The notes under the pieces are model-generated. The model was not told where the DNA came from and ran no database searches. It saw nothing but the letters and a program-made list of their open reading frames with translations. 28,445 nucleotides of DNA, taken from the NCBI GenBank assembly GCA_021793335.1, contig JAJYSW010000007.1, positions 1 through 28,445 of the forward strand, written 5' to 3'. The DNA is from Actinomycetes bacterium (lineage in GTDB: Bacteria > Actinomycetota > Actinomycetes > Mycobacteriales > Micromonosporaceae). The position numbers and the translations under genes were made by a program. Shown one piece after another: positions 1 to 7,033 of the stretch; position 1 is the first letter of the stretch; every line of letters begins with the position of its first letter.

Positions 1-645
1 GAGCGACTCTAACGCGTCACCGTGAGCGCCAGGATCCGCGAGCTCGTCAAGCCAGGCGCCGTTCACGCCGTCGTGGTAGTTCACGAGCTTCGCCGTGTAT
101 GCGACATCGCCGAAATCGGCGCTCACGCTCGCGAGCACCCCCACCGTCGTCACGCACACCTCGTAGACGCCCACGGGCGAGTCCACGCTGCCCTGCACCT
201 TGACGCAGTCGGAGAGCTCTCCGGCCAGCGTCGTGTCGGAGAACTCCGCCGCGGCCGACGGGTCCTCCGCGCTCGCCGTCAGCCAGGAGGACACTTCCCG
301 GCCTGTGGGCAGAACCGCGGCGAGTGCTCCGCCGAGCCAGTCCGAGAGTTCCTCGGGGCCCTGGCCGGCCCAGAGCTCCGGCCGGTCGTCGATCACCACC
401 GCGCCGGTCCCGGCCTCGGGGTCCACTGCGACGACCACGAAGTCGCCGGTGTCCTCCACCAGGTACTCGGCGGTATAGGCGTGCTCGCCGGCTCTCGTCG
501 CGCGTTCGCTGAGCTCCATCAGCGTCGCGTGGTCCTCAGCCACTTCCGCGGAACCCTCGCCGGTCCCGTTCGTGCAGCCCGCCAGCGCGGACACGGCCGC
601 AGTTCCGAACACGACACAGCAGCGTATGGGCTTCCAAATGGGCAT
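1..645 (-). CDS. Putative lipoprotein, 3' end outside window
   Basis: The minus strand is open from an ATG at 645 to the window edge (215 codons, no stop reached). The N-terminus has basic residues, a hydrophobic stretch and a lipobox (LAGC, Cys24), so the product should be lipid-anchored outside the membrane. A Gly/Glu/Ser-rich linker follows, then an acidic region with two cysteines near residues 148 and 168 that could pair. I recognise no family. The start is supported by a GGAG about 5 nt upstream and by the lipobox lying at the right distance. The gene is divergent from eno. The open frame on the opposite strand (22-699) is its antisense shadow. Confidence 0.72.
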   Translation of the reverse strand, partial: MPIWKPIRCCVVFGTAAVSALAGCTNGTGEGSAEVAEDHATLMELSERATRAGEHAYTAEYLVEDTGDFVVVAVDPEAGTGAVVIDDRPELWAGQGPEELSDWLGGALAAVLPTGREVSSWLTASAEDPSAAAEFSDTTLAGELSDCVKVQGSVDSPVGVYEVCVTTVGVLASVSADFGDVAYTAKLVNYHDGVNGAWLDELADPGAHGDALESL

Positions 646-734
646 GGGGCTCCAATTCCCGGTGGTGCCGGCGTGCGGAGGGGGCCAGTGGCGCACTGAC
701 ATCGCGGGGCTCGCCTAGCACAGGTGTCTGATCT

Positions 735-772
735 GAGGTTCGACTACACCTTATAGCGTGCCGTCGAACCTC
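735..772. promoter_or_regulatory. 10-bp perfect inverted repeat between lipoprotein gene and eno
   Basis: GAGGTTCGAC at 735-744 is matched exactly by GTCGAACCTC at 763-772, with an 18-nt AT-richer centre containing TTATAG. It sits in the 239-nt divergent intergenic region, about 90 nt from the lipoprotein start and 110 nt from eno. It could be an operator with two separated half-sites or an RNA hairpin in a leader. The half-sites are the reverse arrangement of the actinobacterial SOS box and the spacing is wrong for LexA. I see no convincing -35/-10 pair for eno; TACGCT at 780-785 is a weak -10 candidate. Confidence 0.45.
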
Positions 773-884
773 CAGGGCGTACGCTAAGGAGCTGTGGCCG
801 ACGCAGTGTCGGGTCGGTCGAAATCCTCACGACGCCGCCCGTGCGCGGGCTGAGACGTCAGATTCAGCTATTTCAGGAGTGACA

Positions 885-2171
885 GTGGCTGCAATTGAAG
901 ATATTCGGGCACGGGAGATCCTCGACTCCCGCGGCAATCCCACCGTCGAGGTGGAGGTCCTCCTCGACGACGACACGCTTCAGCGGGCCGCTGTGCCCTC
1001 GGGAGCCTCGACCGGCGCCTTCGAAGCCATCGAGCTGCGCGACGAGGACCCGAAGCGCTACCTCGGCAAGGGCGTGGAGAAGGCCGTCGACAACGTCAAC
1101 GGGCCGATCCGCGACGCCCTGATCGGTCTCGAAGCCTCCGAGCAGCGGCTGGTCGACCAGGCCCTGCTCGACGCCGACGGCACCCCTGATAAGTCGGTCC
1201 TCGGCGCCAACGCGATCCTCGGTGCCTCCCTGGCCGTCGCCAAGGCCGCCGCGGACTCCTCGGAGCTGCCGCTCTACCGCTACGTCGGCGGTCCGAACGC
1301 GCACCTGCTGCCGGTGCCGATGATGAACATCCTCAACGGTGGCGCGCACGCCGACTCCAACGTCGACGTTCAGGAGTTCATGATCGCGCCGATCGGTGCT
1401 CCGACCTTCAAGGAGGCGCTGCGCTGGGGCACCGAGACCTACCACGCCCTCAAGGCGGTGCTCAAGGAGAAGGGCTTGAACACCGCGCTCGGCGACGAGG
1501 GCGGCTTCGCGCCGAACCTCGGCTCGAACCGCGAGGCGCTCGATCTGATCGCCGTCGCCATCGAGAAGGCCGGTTATAAGCTCGGTTCCGACATCGCCTT
1601 CGCGATGGACGTCGCCGCCACCGAGTTCCACTCCGAGGGCGCGTACGTCTTCGAGGGGCAGAAGCGAAGCGGTGAGGAGATGAGCGCCTACTACGAGGAG
1701 CTGCTCGACGCCTACCCGTTCGTGTCCATCGAGGACCCGCTTTCGGAGGACGACTGGGCCGCCTGGGCGACCCTGACCGGGAACGTCGGCGACAAGGTCC
1801 AGATCGTCGGCGACGACCTGTTCGTCACCAACCCCGAGCGGCTGCGTCGCGGCATCGAGGAGCATTCCGCCAACGGTCTGCTCGTCAAGGTCAACCAGAT
1901 CGGTTCGCTCACCGAGACCTCCGATGCCGTCGAGATGGCGCACCGCGCCGGTTTCGGCTGCATGATGAGCCACCGATCCGGCGAGACCGAGGACACCACC
2001 ATCGCCGACCTGGCCGTCGCCATGGGCACCGGCCAGATCAAGACCGGCGCCCCCGCCCGCTCGGACCGCGTCGCCAAGTACAACCAGCTGCTGCGCATCG
2101 AGGAGAGCCTCGGGGACGCGGCTCGCTACGCGGGCGCTTCGGCATTCCCGAAATTTACTGAGGGAAAGTGA
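885..2171 (+). CDS. eno: Enolase (phosphopyruvate hydratase)
   Basis: Cytoplasmic glycolytic enzyme converting 2-phosphoglycerate to phosphoenolpyruvate. At 428 aa it is normal length. The N-terminus carries REILDSRGNPTVEVE and the mobile-loop SGASTG (39-44). Expected active-site residues are present: E205 in GDEGGFAPN, magnesium ligands D242, E283 and D311, and catalytic lysines K335 (KVNQIG) and K386 (GQIKTGAP). I chose GTG 885 because AGGAG lies at 875-879 with a 5-nt spacer; GTG 879 overlaps that ribosome site and would add two residues. The last codons and the UGA stop form the first unit of the 30-bp tandem array that continues downstream. Confidence 0.98.
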   Translation: MAAIEDIRAREILDSRGNPTVEVEVLLDDDTLQRAAVPSGASTGAFEAIELRDEDPKRYLGKGVEKAVDNVNGPIRDALIGLEASEQRLVDQALLDADGTPDKSVLGANAILGASLAVAKAAADSSELPLYRYVGGPNAHLLPVPMMNILNGGAHADSNVDVQEFMIAPIGAPTFKEALRWGTETYHALKAVLKEKGLNTALGDEGGFAPNLGSNREALDLIAVAIEKAGYKLGSDIAFAMDVAATEFHSEGAYVFEGQKRSGEEMSAYYEELLDAYPFVSIEDPLSEDDWAAWATLTGNVGDKVQIVGDDLFVTNPERLRRGIEEHSANGLLVKVNQIGSLTETSDAVEMAHRAGFGCMMSHRSGETEDTTIADLAVAMGTGQIKTGAPARSDRVAKYNQLLRIEESLGDAARYAGASAFPKFTEGK

Positions 2172-2328
2172 GCTGGGTCGAAGTTCGCTGAGGGAAAGTG
2201 AGCTGGGCCGAAATTTTCTGAGGGAAAGTGAACCGGGCCGAAGTTCGCTGAGGAAAAGTGAACCGGGCCGAGGCTCGCCCGAGGGGAATGGGCTCGGCTG
2301 AATCCCGTTGAGGGCGCGCGCACTCGGT
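2149..2328 (+). repeat. 30-bp tandem array growing out of the eno 3' end
   Basis: Six units with an exact 30-bp period run from 2149 to 2328, plus a partial CGAAACG at 2329. The consensus core is CTGAGGGAAAGTGA. Neighbouring units 1-4 agree at 25 or 26 of 30 positions; units 5 and 6 are increasingly degenerate. Unit 1 is the eno C-terminus with its stop (2169-2171). Because 30 is a multiple of three, the eno frame meets another UGA at 2199, 2229 and 2259, while unit 5 has UGG at 2289. Differences among units 1-4 are mostly synonymous or conservative in the eno frame (KF-T/A/S-EGK). In another frame each unit makes GTG plus six codons then TGA, beginning at 2168, 2198 and 2228, with a GAGG just upstream of each GTG. 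Function unknown. Confidence 0.9.
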
Positions 2329-2360
2329 CGAAACGCCGGGCTGTCGGGCGCCGCAGTGCG

Positions 2361-2390
2361 AAGGTCCCCGCGCATGGGCGCGGGGACCTT
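2361..2390 (+). terminator. Strong hairpin terminator after eno array
   Basis: AAGGTCCCCGCGC (2361-2373) pairs perfectly with 2378-2390, 13 bp with an ATGG loop. It is followed by only a short TTATT-like tract. It lies just upstream of the next gene's promoter, so it most likely ends the eno transcript. Confidence 0.75.
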
Positions 2391-2408
2391 ATTCGACCCG
2401 GCATCGAC

Positions 2409-2414
2409 TAGGCT
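2409..2414 (+). promoter_or_regulatory. -10 box for leaderless start of the DivIC/FtsB-like gene
   Basis: TAGGCT ends 6 nt before GTG 2421, and no Shine-Dalgarno precedes that GTG. This spacing would put the transcript start at or next to the start codon. No clear -35 box. Confidence 0.5.
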
Positions 2415-2420
2415 GGGCGA

Positions 2421-2936
2421 GTGAGCGCCAGCCGACGACCCAGCCGCCCCGGAGGACGATCGACCGGGCCCGGCCGCACCCGCGCCGGTCGCAGGCCCGC
2501 TCCGGGCAGCATGACACGCCCGAAGGTCAAGCGAGTCCGCGTCCGCGCGCAGCGCAGCATCTCTCGGCGCGCCGCCGTCATCGCGCTCGTGCTGTCCGCG
2601 CTCGCCCTCGCCTACGCCTATCCGTTGCGGACCTATGTCGAGCAGCGCATCGAGATCAACCGGATCGAATCCGAGCAGGAAGAGCAACGCGACCGTATCG
2701 AAGAGCTTGAGGCCGAGCGCGTCAAGTGGGACGACCCCGAGTACGTCAAGGCTCAGATCCGCTCCAGTCTGCTGCTCGTGGAGCCGGGGGAGGACCTCGT
2801 CATCGTCCACGAGGACGACGACGCCGATCGAGGCGGCGAGGAGAACGCACCGGAGTCCGATCGGCCTTGGTACGAGGAGCTGGTCGCCACCTTCGAAGAC
2901 GCCGACCAGCTCGAACAAGAGGAATCAGAGGATTGA
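2421..2936 (+). CDS. Septum formation initiator (DivIC/FtsB family)
   Basis: Single-pass division protein of 171 aa. A long basic cytoplasmic N-terminus (1-50) is followed by a membrane helix (about 51-68), a coiled coil (about 71-102, EQEEQRDRIEELEAER) and the family's conserved WDDPEYVKAQIRS segment (103-115), then an acidic tail. FtsB/DivIC proteins bind FtsL and the FtsQ/DivIB partner at the septum. GTG 2421 is favoured by the -10 box 6 nt upstream; ATG 2511 would remove 30 basic residues and is the alternative. The next gene begins at or just after its stop, so the two are probably cotranscribed. The eno-divIC-DUF501-ppx order is common in actinomycetes. Confidence 0.9.
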   Translation: MSASRRPSRPGGRSTGPGRTRAGRRPAPGSMTRPKVKRVRVRAQRSISRRAAVIALVLSALALAYAYPLRTYVEQRIEINRIESEQEEQRDRIEELEAERVKWDDPEYVKAQIRSSLLLVEPGEDLVIVHEDDDADRGGEENAPESDRPWYEELVATFEDADQLEQEESED

Positions 2937-2968
2937 GACCCGACTCCTGGCCCCAAGAGCCGCAACCG

Positions 2969-3466
2969 GTGACCGACGCCGATGCGGCGGCCGTCTCCGC
3001 TCAGCTCGGGCGACCGATCCGTGGTGCGCACGCCGTCGCCTGGCGTTGCCCGTGCGGACGCCCGGCCGTCGTCGAGACCGAGCCGCGTCTGCCCGACGGC
3101 ACGCCTTTCCCGACCACGTACTACCTCACCTGCCCGAAGGCCGCCTCGGCCATCGGGCGGCTCGAAGGCGACGGGGTCATGAAGGAGATGAACGCGCGCC
3201 TGGCCGACGACGCCGAGCTCGCCGCGGCCCACCGCCGTTCGCACGAGGACTACCTGGAGCGGCGGGCGAGGCTCGGCGATGTGCCCGAGATCGACGGGGT
3301 CTCGGCCGGGGGGATGCCCGATCGCGTCAAATGCCTGCACGCTCTCGTGGGGCACGCGTTGGCGGTAGGCCCGGGGGTGGACCCGTTCGGGGATGAGGCG
3401 ATCGAGCTGCTTCCCGAGTGGTGGCGGAACGGTTCCTGCGTGCCGGACGAGGAGCCGGGATCGTGA
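2969..3466 (+). CDS. DUF501 family protein
   Basis: Cytoplasmic protein of unknown function, 165 aa from GTG 2969. Family landmarks are CPCGRP near the N-terminus, LPDGTPFPTTYYLTCP, GVMKEMNARL and the C-terminal GGMPDRVKCLHALVGH. The conserved Cys and His residues hint at metal or redox chemistry, but no activity is established. The start is uncertain: an in-frame TTG at 2933 overlaps the upstream stop and has AGAGGA about 9 nt before it, giving 177 aa; GTG 2969 has only a weak site. The stop overlaps the start of the following phosphatase (GTGA), so translation is probably coupled. Confidence 0.9.
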   Translation: MTDADAAAVSAQLGRPIRGAHAVAWRCPCGRPAVVETEPRLPDGTPFPTTYYLTCPKAASAIGRLEGDGVMKEMNARLADDAELAAAHRRSHEDYLERRARLGDVPEIDGVSAGGMPDRVKCLHALVGHALAVGPGVDPFGDEAIELLPEWWRNGSCVPDEEPGS

Positions 3467-4380
3467 GGCGCGGGGCGGGGATCGACTGCGGTACGAACTC
3501 GATCCGTCTGCTCATCGCGGACGTCGACGAGGAGGGCCGGCTCCACGATGTGGTGCGTCGTATGGAGGTCGTGCGGCTCGGCGAGGGCGTGGACGAGACG
3601 GGGCGGCTCTCGAAGGCCGCGCTGGAGCGTACGCGGGCGGCGCTGGCGGATTACACCGCGCAGATCCGTGACCACGGTGTCGAGGCGGTGCGGATGGTCG
3701 CGACCTCGGCTTCGCGGGATGCTGCGAACGCCCGGGACTTCACGGCGATGGTCGAGTCGGTGCTCGGTGTGGCCCCGGAGGTTGTCTCCGGTGAGGAGGA
3801 GGCCCGCTTGTCGTTCACCGGCGCGGTGGCCACGCTGCCGGAGCCTGCCGGGCAGCGGCTGCTGGTCGACATCGGGGGCGGTTCGACCGAGTTCGTGCGC
3901 GGCGCGGGCACCGAGGTCTTGGCGGCGACGTCGGTCGATGTGGGTTGCGTGCGCATGACCGAGCGCCACCTGCGTTCCGATCCGCTCGTTCCGGCGGAGG
4001 TCGACGCGGCCGTGGCGGATATCCGCGCGGCCGTGGAGGGTGCGTTGGCGGTGGCCGACCCGGACCGCACGTCGGGGGAGCTGGTGGCGGTGGCCGGGAC
4101 GGCGACGACGATCGCCGGGATCGCGCTGGAGCTGCCGGCCTATGACGCGGACGTCATCGACGGCACGAGGCTGAGCTATGAGCAGGTGGCGAAGGTCACC
4201 GATGGGCTGGTGCGGGCCGATCACGCCGCGCGGTTGGCGATCCCGGTGATGCATCCTGGCCGGGCCGATGTGATCGTCGGCGGCGCTCTGGTGCTGCGGA
4301 CGATCATGGAGCGCTGCGGCGCGGACGCGGTGCTGGTCAGTGAGCACGATATCTTGGACGGCATCGCCCTGTCGGCCTGA
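3463..4380 (+). CDS. Ppx/GppA family phosphatase
   Basis: Member of the exopolyphosphatase / guanosine pentaphosphatase family, 305 aa, the short actinobacterial form with only the ASKHA ATPase-like core. Visible motifs are the phosphate-1 loop GIDCGTNSIRLLIAD at the N-terminus, the second phosphate loop IGGGSTE (137-143), and AGTATTIAGIAL. Members hydrolyse polyphosphate or pppGpp; which applies cannot be told from sequence. GTG 3463 overlaps the DUF501 stop by 4 nt and has AGGAG at 3450-3454, so it is the last gene of a short operon. It converges with the membrane protein gene 28 nt downstream. Confidence 0.93.
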   Translation: MRRGAGIDCGTNSIRLLIADVDEEGRLHDVVRRMEVVRLGEGVDETGRLSKAALERTRAALADYTAQIRDHGVEAVRMVATSASRDAANARDFTAMVESVLGVAPEVVSGEEEARLSFTGAVATLPEPAGQRLLVDIGGGSTEFVRGAGTEVLAATSVDVGCVRMTERHLRSDPLVPAEVDAAVADIRAAVEGALAVADPDRTSGELVAVAGTATTIAGIALELPAYDADVIDGTRLSYEQVAKVTDGLVRADHAARLAIPVMHPGRADVIVGGALVLRTIMERCGADAVLVSEHDILDGIALSA

Positions 4381-4408
4381 GCCTCGGTGGGGCGGCGGGT
4401 GCTTCGCG

Positions 4409-5080
4409 TCAGGCTCTCGGGGTCTCGGGCCCGGTCCGGGCGGCGCGCCACAGTTCTCGGGCGATCCACAGTGCGCCGGCGGTGACCGCCGCGCCCCAGG
4501 CGATCCGGAGCGGGTGCGGCACGAAGAACTGCGGCAGGTACAGCGCCATCGCGACGGCCATCGGGACGGCGCTCCAACGGTGCATGGTCCCCGAGCGCCA
4601 TACCGCGATCGCGGCGAGCGTCGCGGCCGCGGCGATGAGTGCGAGGCCGACGACGAAGATCGTCGCGGCGGTCGGGTCCATACGGAAGTCTTCGCCGATC
4701 GAGGTCAGGGACGCGTCGCCGACGGCCGCGGCGTGTTCGCCGATGGCTTTGAGCCCGTAGGTCTCGGCGCCGTAGTAGGAGATGGTCAGGCCCGAACCGG
4801 CATAGCCGAGCAGGGCGGCGAGGAAGGCGGTCCGCTCCGGTTTTCCGCCGCCGGCGGCGTCGAGGTGGTTCCGCAGGGCGCTCCAGGCCATGGGGATGAG
4901 GATGAGGCCGATGATCGCGGCGATGTGGGCGACGGCCCAGCCGGCCGATGCCCAGGATGCCGCGCCTTCGAGGGTGGTCTGGTCGACGCGTGGGGCGAGG
5001 GCCTCGTAGAGGACGAAGAGGACGCCGGCGAGTGCGATGGCGATGGCGCCGAGGCGGGTGCGGGACTGGTGGCGGTTCAC
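4409..5080 (-). CDS. Multi-pass membrane protein, likely TetR-regulated
   Basis: 223 aa with about six hydrophobic helices, starting at GTG 5080 behind CAGGAG with a 5-nt spacer. No transporter signature or catalytic motif is visible and I do not recognise the family. The frame stays open far upstream (to 5815), but that part is antisense to the TetR gene and is not coding. A palindrome at 5119-5129 lies in its leader or promoter and matches one in front of the divergent TetR gene, so this protein is the probable regulatory target. A role in efflux or membrane adaptation would be inference only. Confidence 0.8.
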   Translation of the reverse strand: MNRHQSRTRLGAIAIALAGVLFVLYEALAPRVDQTTLEGAASWASAGWAVAHIAAIIGLILIPMAWSALRNHLDAAGGGKPERTAFLAALLGYAGSGLTISYYGAETYGLKAIGEHAAAVGDASLTSIGEDFRMDPTAATIFVVGLALIAAAATLAAIAVWRSGTMHRWSAVPMAVAMALYLPQFFVPHPLRIAWGAAVTAGALWIARELWRAARTGPETPRA

Positions 5081-5117
5081 GGTGGCTCCTGTGGGATCGG
5101 GACGCCCACCAAAAAAG

Positions 5118-5183
5118 TGAGCAGTGCTCTCGTTATGAAGCGATGATCGCATATCGTCCTCGCAGGCGCAAGAGCACTGCTCT
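5118..5183. promoter_or_regulatory. Paired operators in divergent TetR intergenic region
   Basis: GAGCAGTGCTC (5119-5129) and GAGCACTGCTC (5172-5182) are each near-perfect palindromes of the form GAGCA-N-TGCTC and are reverse complements of each other. One lies on the membrane-protein side and one just upstream of the TetR -10 box. Two copies of one palindrome in a divergent TetR region are typical of self-regulation plus control of the neighbour. Confidence 0.75.
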
Positions 5184-5191
5184 GATTTATG

Positions 5192-5197
5192 TACACT
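5192..5197 (+). promoter_or_regulatory. -10 box for leaderless TetR start
   Basis: TACACT ends 6 nt before ATG 5204. No ribosome-binding site precedes 5204 or the alternative ATG 5189. The operator at 5172-5182 would cover the spacer or -35 region. Confidence 0.5.
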
Positions 5198-5203
5198 GAT
5201 CTC

Positions 5204-5896
5204 ATGAATGCGCCGAGAACCGCCCGCCAACGCGCCCGCGCCGAGCTCACCCGGGAGATCCTGGACGCCGCGCGACGCCAGCTCGGCGAGGCGGGCCCCT
5301 CGGCCCTGTCGCTGCGGGCCGTCGCCCGCGAGCTGGGGATGGCCTCCTCGGCGATCTACCGTTACTTCAAGAGCCGGGACGAGCTGCTGACCGCGCTCAT
5401 CATCGAGGGCTACGACGAGATCGGGGACGCCGCCGAGGCGGCCGACGATCCGGCGGCCGAGCCGGACGAGCGCTGGACGGCGATCTGGCGTGGCGTACGC
5501 GAATGGGCCCTCACCAACCGCCACGAGTTCGCGCTGCTCTTCGGCACGCCCGTGCCCGGATACGCGGCACCGCCACAGGCGGCGGTGGCGGCGGGACGAA
5601 TGCCGTTGGCACTGGCCCGAGTGGTCGCCGACGCGAAGGCCGCCGGAGTCCTCGCGCCGCCGCCGGCCCCGACCTGCGATCCCGCGCTCATCGATGCCGG
5701 GACGGCCGAGCTGCTGCCGGGCGCGGGCTTCGACGCCGACGAGACCGCACGGGTCATCCTGGCGTGGAACCGCCTCGTCGGCATCGTCTCCTACGAACTG
5801 CACGGCCACCTGCACCGGGTGACCGCCGACGACGCCGGTTTCTTCGACTACACCGCGCGGGTCTCGGGCGCGTTCGCCGGACTGCGCTTCGCATGA
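5204..5896 (+). CDS. TetR/AcrR family regulator (WHG-type C-terminal domain)
   Basis: 230 aa. The N-terminal helix-turn-helix is clear (LSLRAVARELGMASSAIYRY, then FKSRDELLTALI). The C-terminal part (WRGVREWALTNRHEFALLFG, TPVPGYAAP) resembles the WHG ligand-binding domain common in actinomycete TetR proteins. It probably represses itself and the divergent membrane protein through the paired palindromes between them. I prefer ATG 5204 because of the -10 box spacing; ATG 5189 would add five residues and would begin inside the promoter. The effector is unknown. It converges with the PP2C gene 31 nt downstream. Confidence 0.9.
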   Translation: MNAPRTARQRARAELTREILDAARRQLGEAGPSALSLRAVARELGMASSAIYRYFKSRDELLTALIIEGYDEIGDAAEAADDPAAEPDERWTAIWRGVREWALTNRHEFALLFGTPVPGYAAPPQAAVAAGRMPLALARVVADAKAAGVLAPPPAPTCDPALIDAGTAELLPGAGFDADETARVILAWNRLVGIVSYELHGHLHRVTADDAGFFDYTARVSGAFAGLRFA

Positions 5897-5927
5897 TCCG
5901 GCGAGGGGCCGTCGAGGCGCGTCGGCG

Positions 5928-6737
5928 TCAGTTCCGGAGCGCCAACCCCAAGGCGAGCGCCGCCGCCGCGAGCACCGCCGCGACCGCTGCCGCGATCCAC
6001 GGCCACCGTTTGAGCTGCCTGTGCTCGCGGACGTCGCCGACCACGACCGTCACGTTGTCGGGTCCGCCGCCTTCGAGGGCCAGGCGCACCAGTTCGTCGG
6101 CCGCCGACTGCGGGTCGGCGAAGTCCCGCAGCGCCGCCTCGATCTCCGCCTCGTCGACCACGTCGCTCAGCCCATCCGAGCACAGCATGTACCGGTCGCC
6201 GAGCGCGGCGGGCCGCGTCTCGAAGTGCGCCGGCGCGGGATTCGCCTGCAGCACGCGCGTCACCACCGATTTGTACGGGTGGTCCTGGGCCTCGGCGGGC
6301 GTGATCGCGCCCTCGTCGACCAGGTGCTGGACATAGGAGTCGTCGACGGTCACCTGCACGAAGTCCTCGCCGCGAAGCTGATACGCCCGAGAGTCTCCGA
6401 TATGGACTATGTCGATGGAGTCGTCGCTCAACCAGAGTGCGGTCAGCGTCGTCGCCATGCCCTCCGCTTCGGGGTTCTCGGTCACCGCGGCGCGGATCCG
6501 CTCGCGCGCGGCGTCGACGGCCTCGCCAAGCTCGCTCTCGGCCTCGACCGGCTGCTTACGCGCCAGCTTCGTCACCTCGGCGATGGTCACCCCGCTGGCG
6601 ACCTCGCCCGCGGCGGCCCCTCCCACACCGTCGGCGACCGCGAGCAGACGCCGCGACGCGAGGTGGGAGTCCTCATTGAGATCGCGGACGCTGCCCACGT
6701 CGGTGGCGGCGCCATAGCGCCAACGTAGTTCGGTCAC
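5928..6737 (-). CDS. PP2C-type Ser/Thr protein phosphatase, membrane-anchored
   Basis: 269 aa metal-dependent phosphatase of the PstP/PrpC type. Metal-binding aspartates are in RDLNEDS (D23) and AVADGVGG (D36), with further motifs GDSRAYQL, LCSDGLSDVV and PDNVTVVVGD. A basic segment then a C-terminal membrane helix (WPWIAAAVAAVLAAAALALG) anchors it; unlike PstP there is no extracellular domain. GTG 6737 is the only reasonable start because the family's TDVGSVRDLNEDS begins near residue 12. It is divergent from a Ser/Thr kinase gene, so dephosphorylation of that kinase or its targets is a natural inference. No FHA or PBP neighbours are present, so this is probably not the main pstP-pknAB locus. 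Confidence 0.95.
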   Translation of the reverse strand: MTELRWRYGAATDVGSVRDLNEDSHLASRRLLAVADGVGGAAAGEVASGVTIAEVTKLARKQPVEAESELGEAVDAARERIRAAVTENPEAEGMATTLTALWLSDDSIDIVHIGDSRAYQLRGEDFVQVTVDDSYVQHLVDEGAITPAEAQDHPYKSVVTRVLQANPAPAHFETRPAALGDRYMLCSDGLSDVVDEAEIEAALRDFADPQSAADELVRLALEGGGPDNVTVVVGDVREHRQLKRWPWIAAAVAAVLAAAALALGLALRN

Positions 6738-7033
6738 AGGCGATCACCACTGAGCTCGCACCGGGATTCGGCGTTCCGTATGAAGCATGGCCGTTCGAGG
6801 GACATGGGCGCAAGTGTAGTGGTTGGCCAATCACGAGAGGCGACCGTCGAGCGCCGCCGGGCCGCCGGGCCCGCCCGGACGCCGCCGCGCCTTTGCGGCC
6901 CGGCTCGGCCCGGGCGCTCACCGCACCTGTATCCCCGGATCGTGCCACCCTCCGACCTGGGCGCCGACCAGCCCCGACGCTCCCTCTACAGTTGGGTGGC
7001 CCAAGGCCCGCGACAGCACCGGGAGGAGACGCC
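6738..7033. promoter_or_regulatory. Divergent phosphatase/kinase promoter region
   Basis: This 296-nt gap holds no gene. On the plus strand TACAGT (6987-6992) with a weak CCGACC at 6964-6969 (17-nt spacing) could drive the kinase with a leader of about 35 nt. On the minus strand TACACT (complement of 6813-6818) could drive the phosphatase. Beside it lies the imperfect palindrome TGGTTGGCCAATCA (6820-6833), a possible operator. Confidence 0.4.

Noticed and set aside
735..772. LexA/SOS box
   Set aside because: The half-sites are in reversed order relative to the actinobacterial SOS box and the 18-nt spacer does not fit.
2149..2328. 30-bp array as a CRISPR
   Set aside because: The units are directly adjacent with no spacers, begin inside a coding sequence and decay along the array.
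2169..2410. UGA reassigned to an amino acid, making eno longer
   Set aside because: UGA ends 21 of 26 complete genes here at family-normal lengths, and eno is full length at 2171. UGG in unit 5 is explained by drift.
873..2918. 681-codon open frame on the minus strand across eno and the divIC-like gene
   Set aside because: It is antisense to two certain genes and shows no family motif. Its Leu/Ser-rich decapeptide repeats are only the 30-bp DNA array read backwards. Long antisense frames are expected at this GC.
4409..5815. A 468-residue membrane protein reaching into the TetR gene
   Set aside because: The upstream half is antisense to the TetR gene; the real start at GTG 5080 has a good ribosome site and gives a clean membrane protein.
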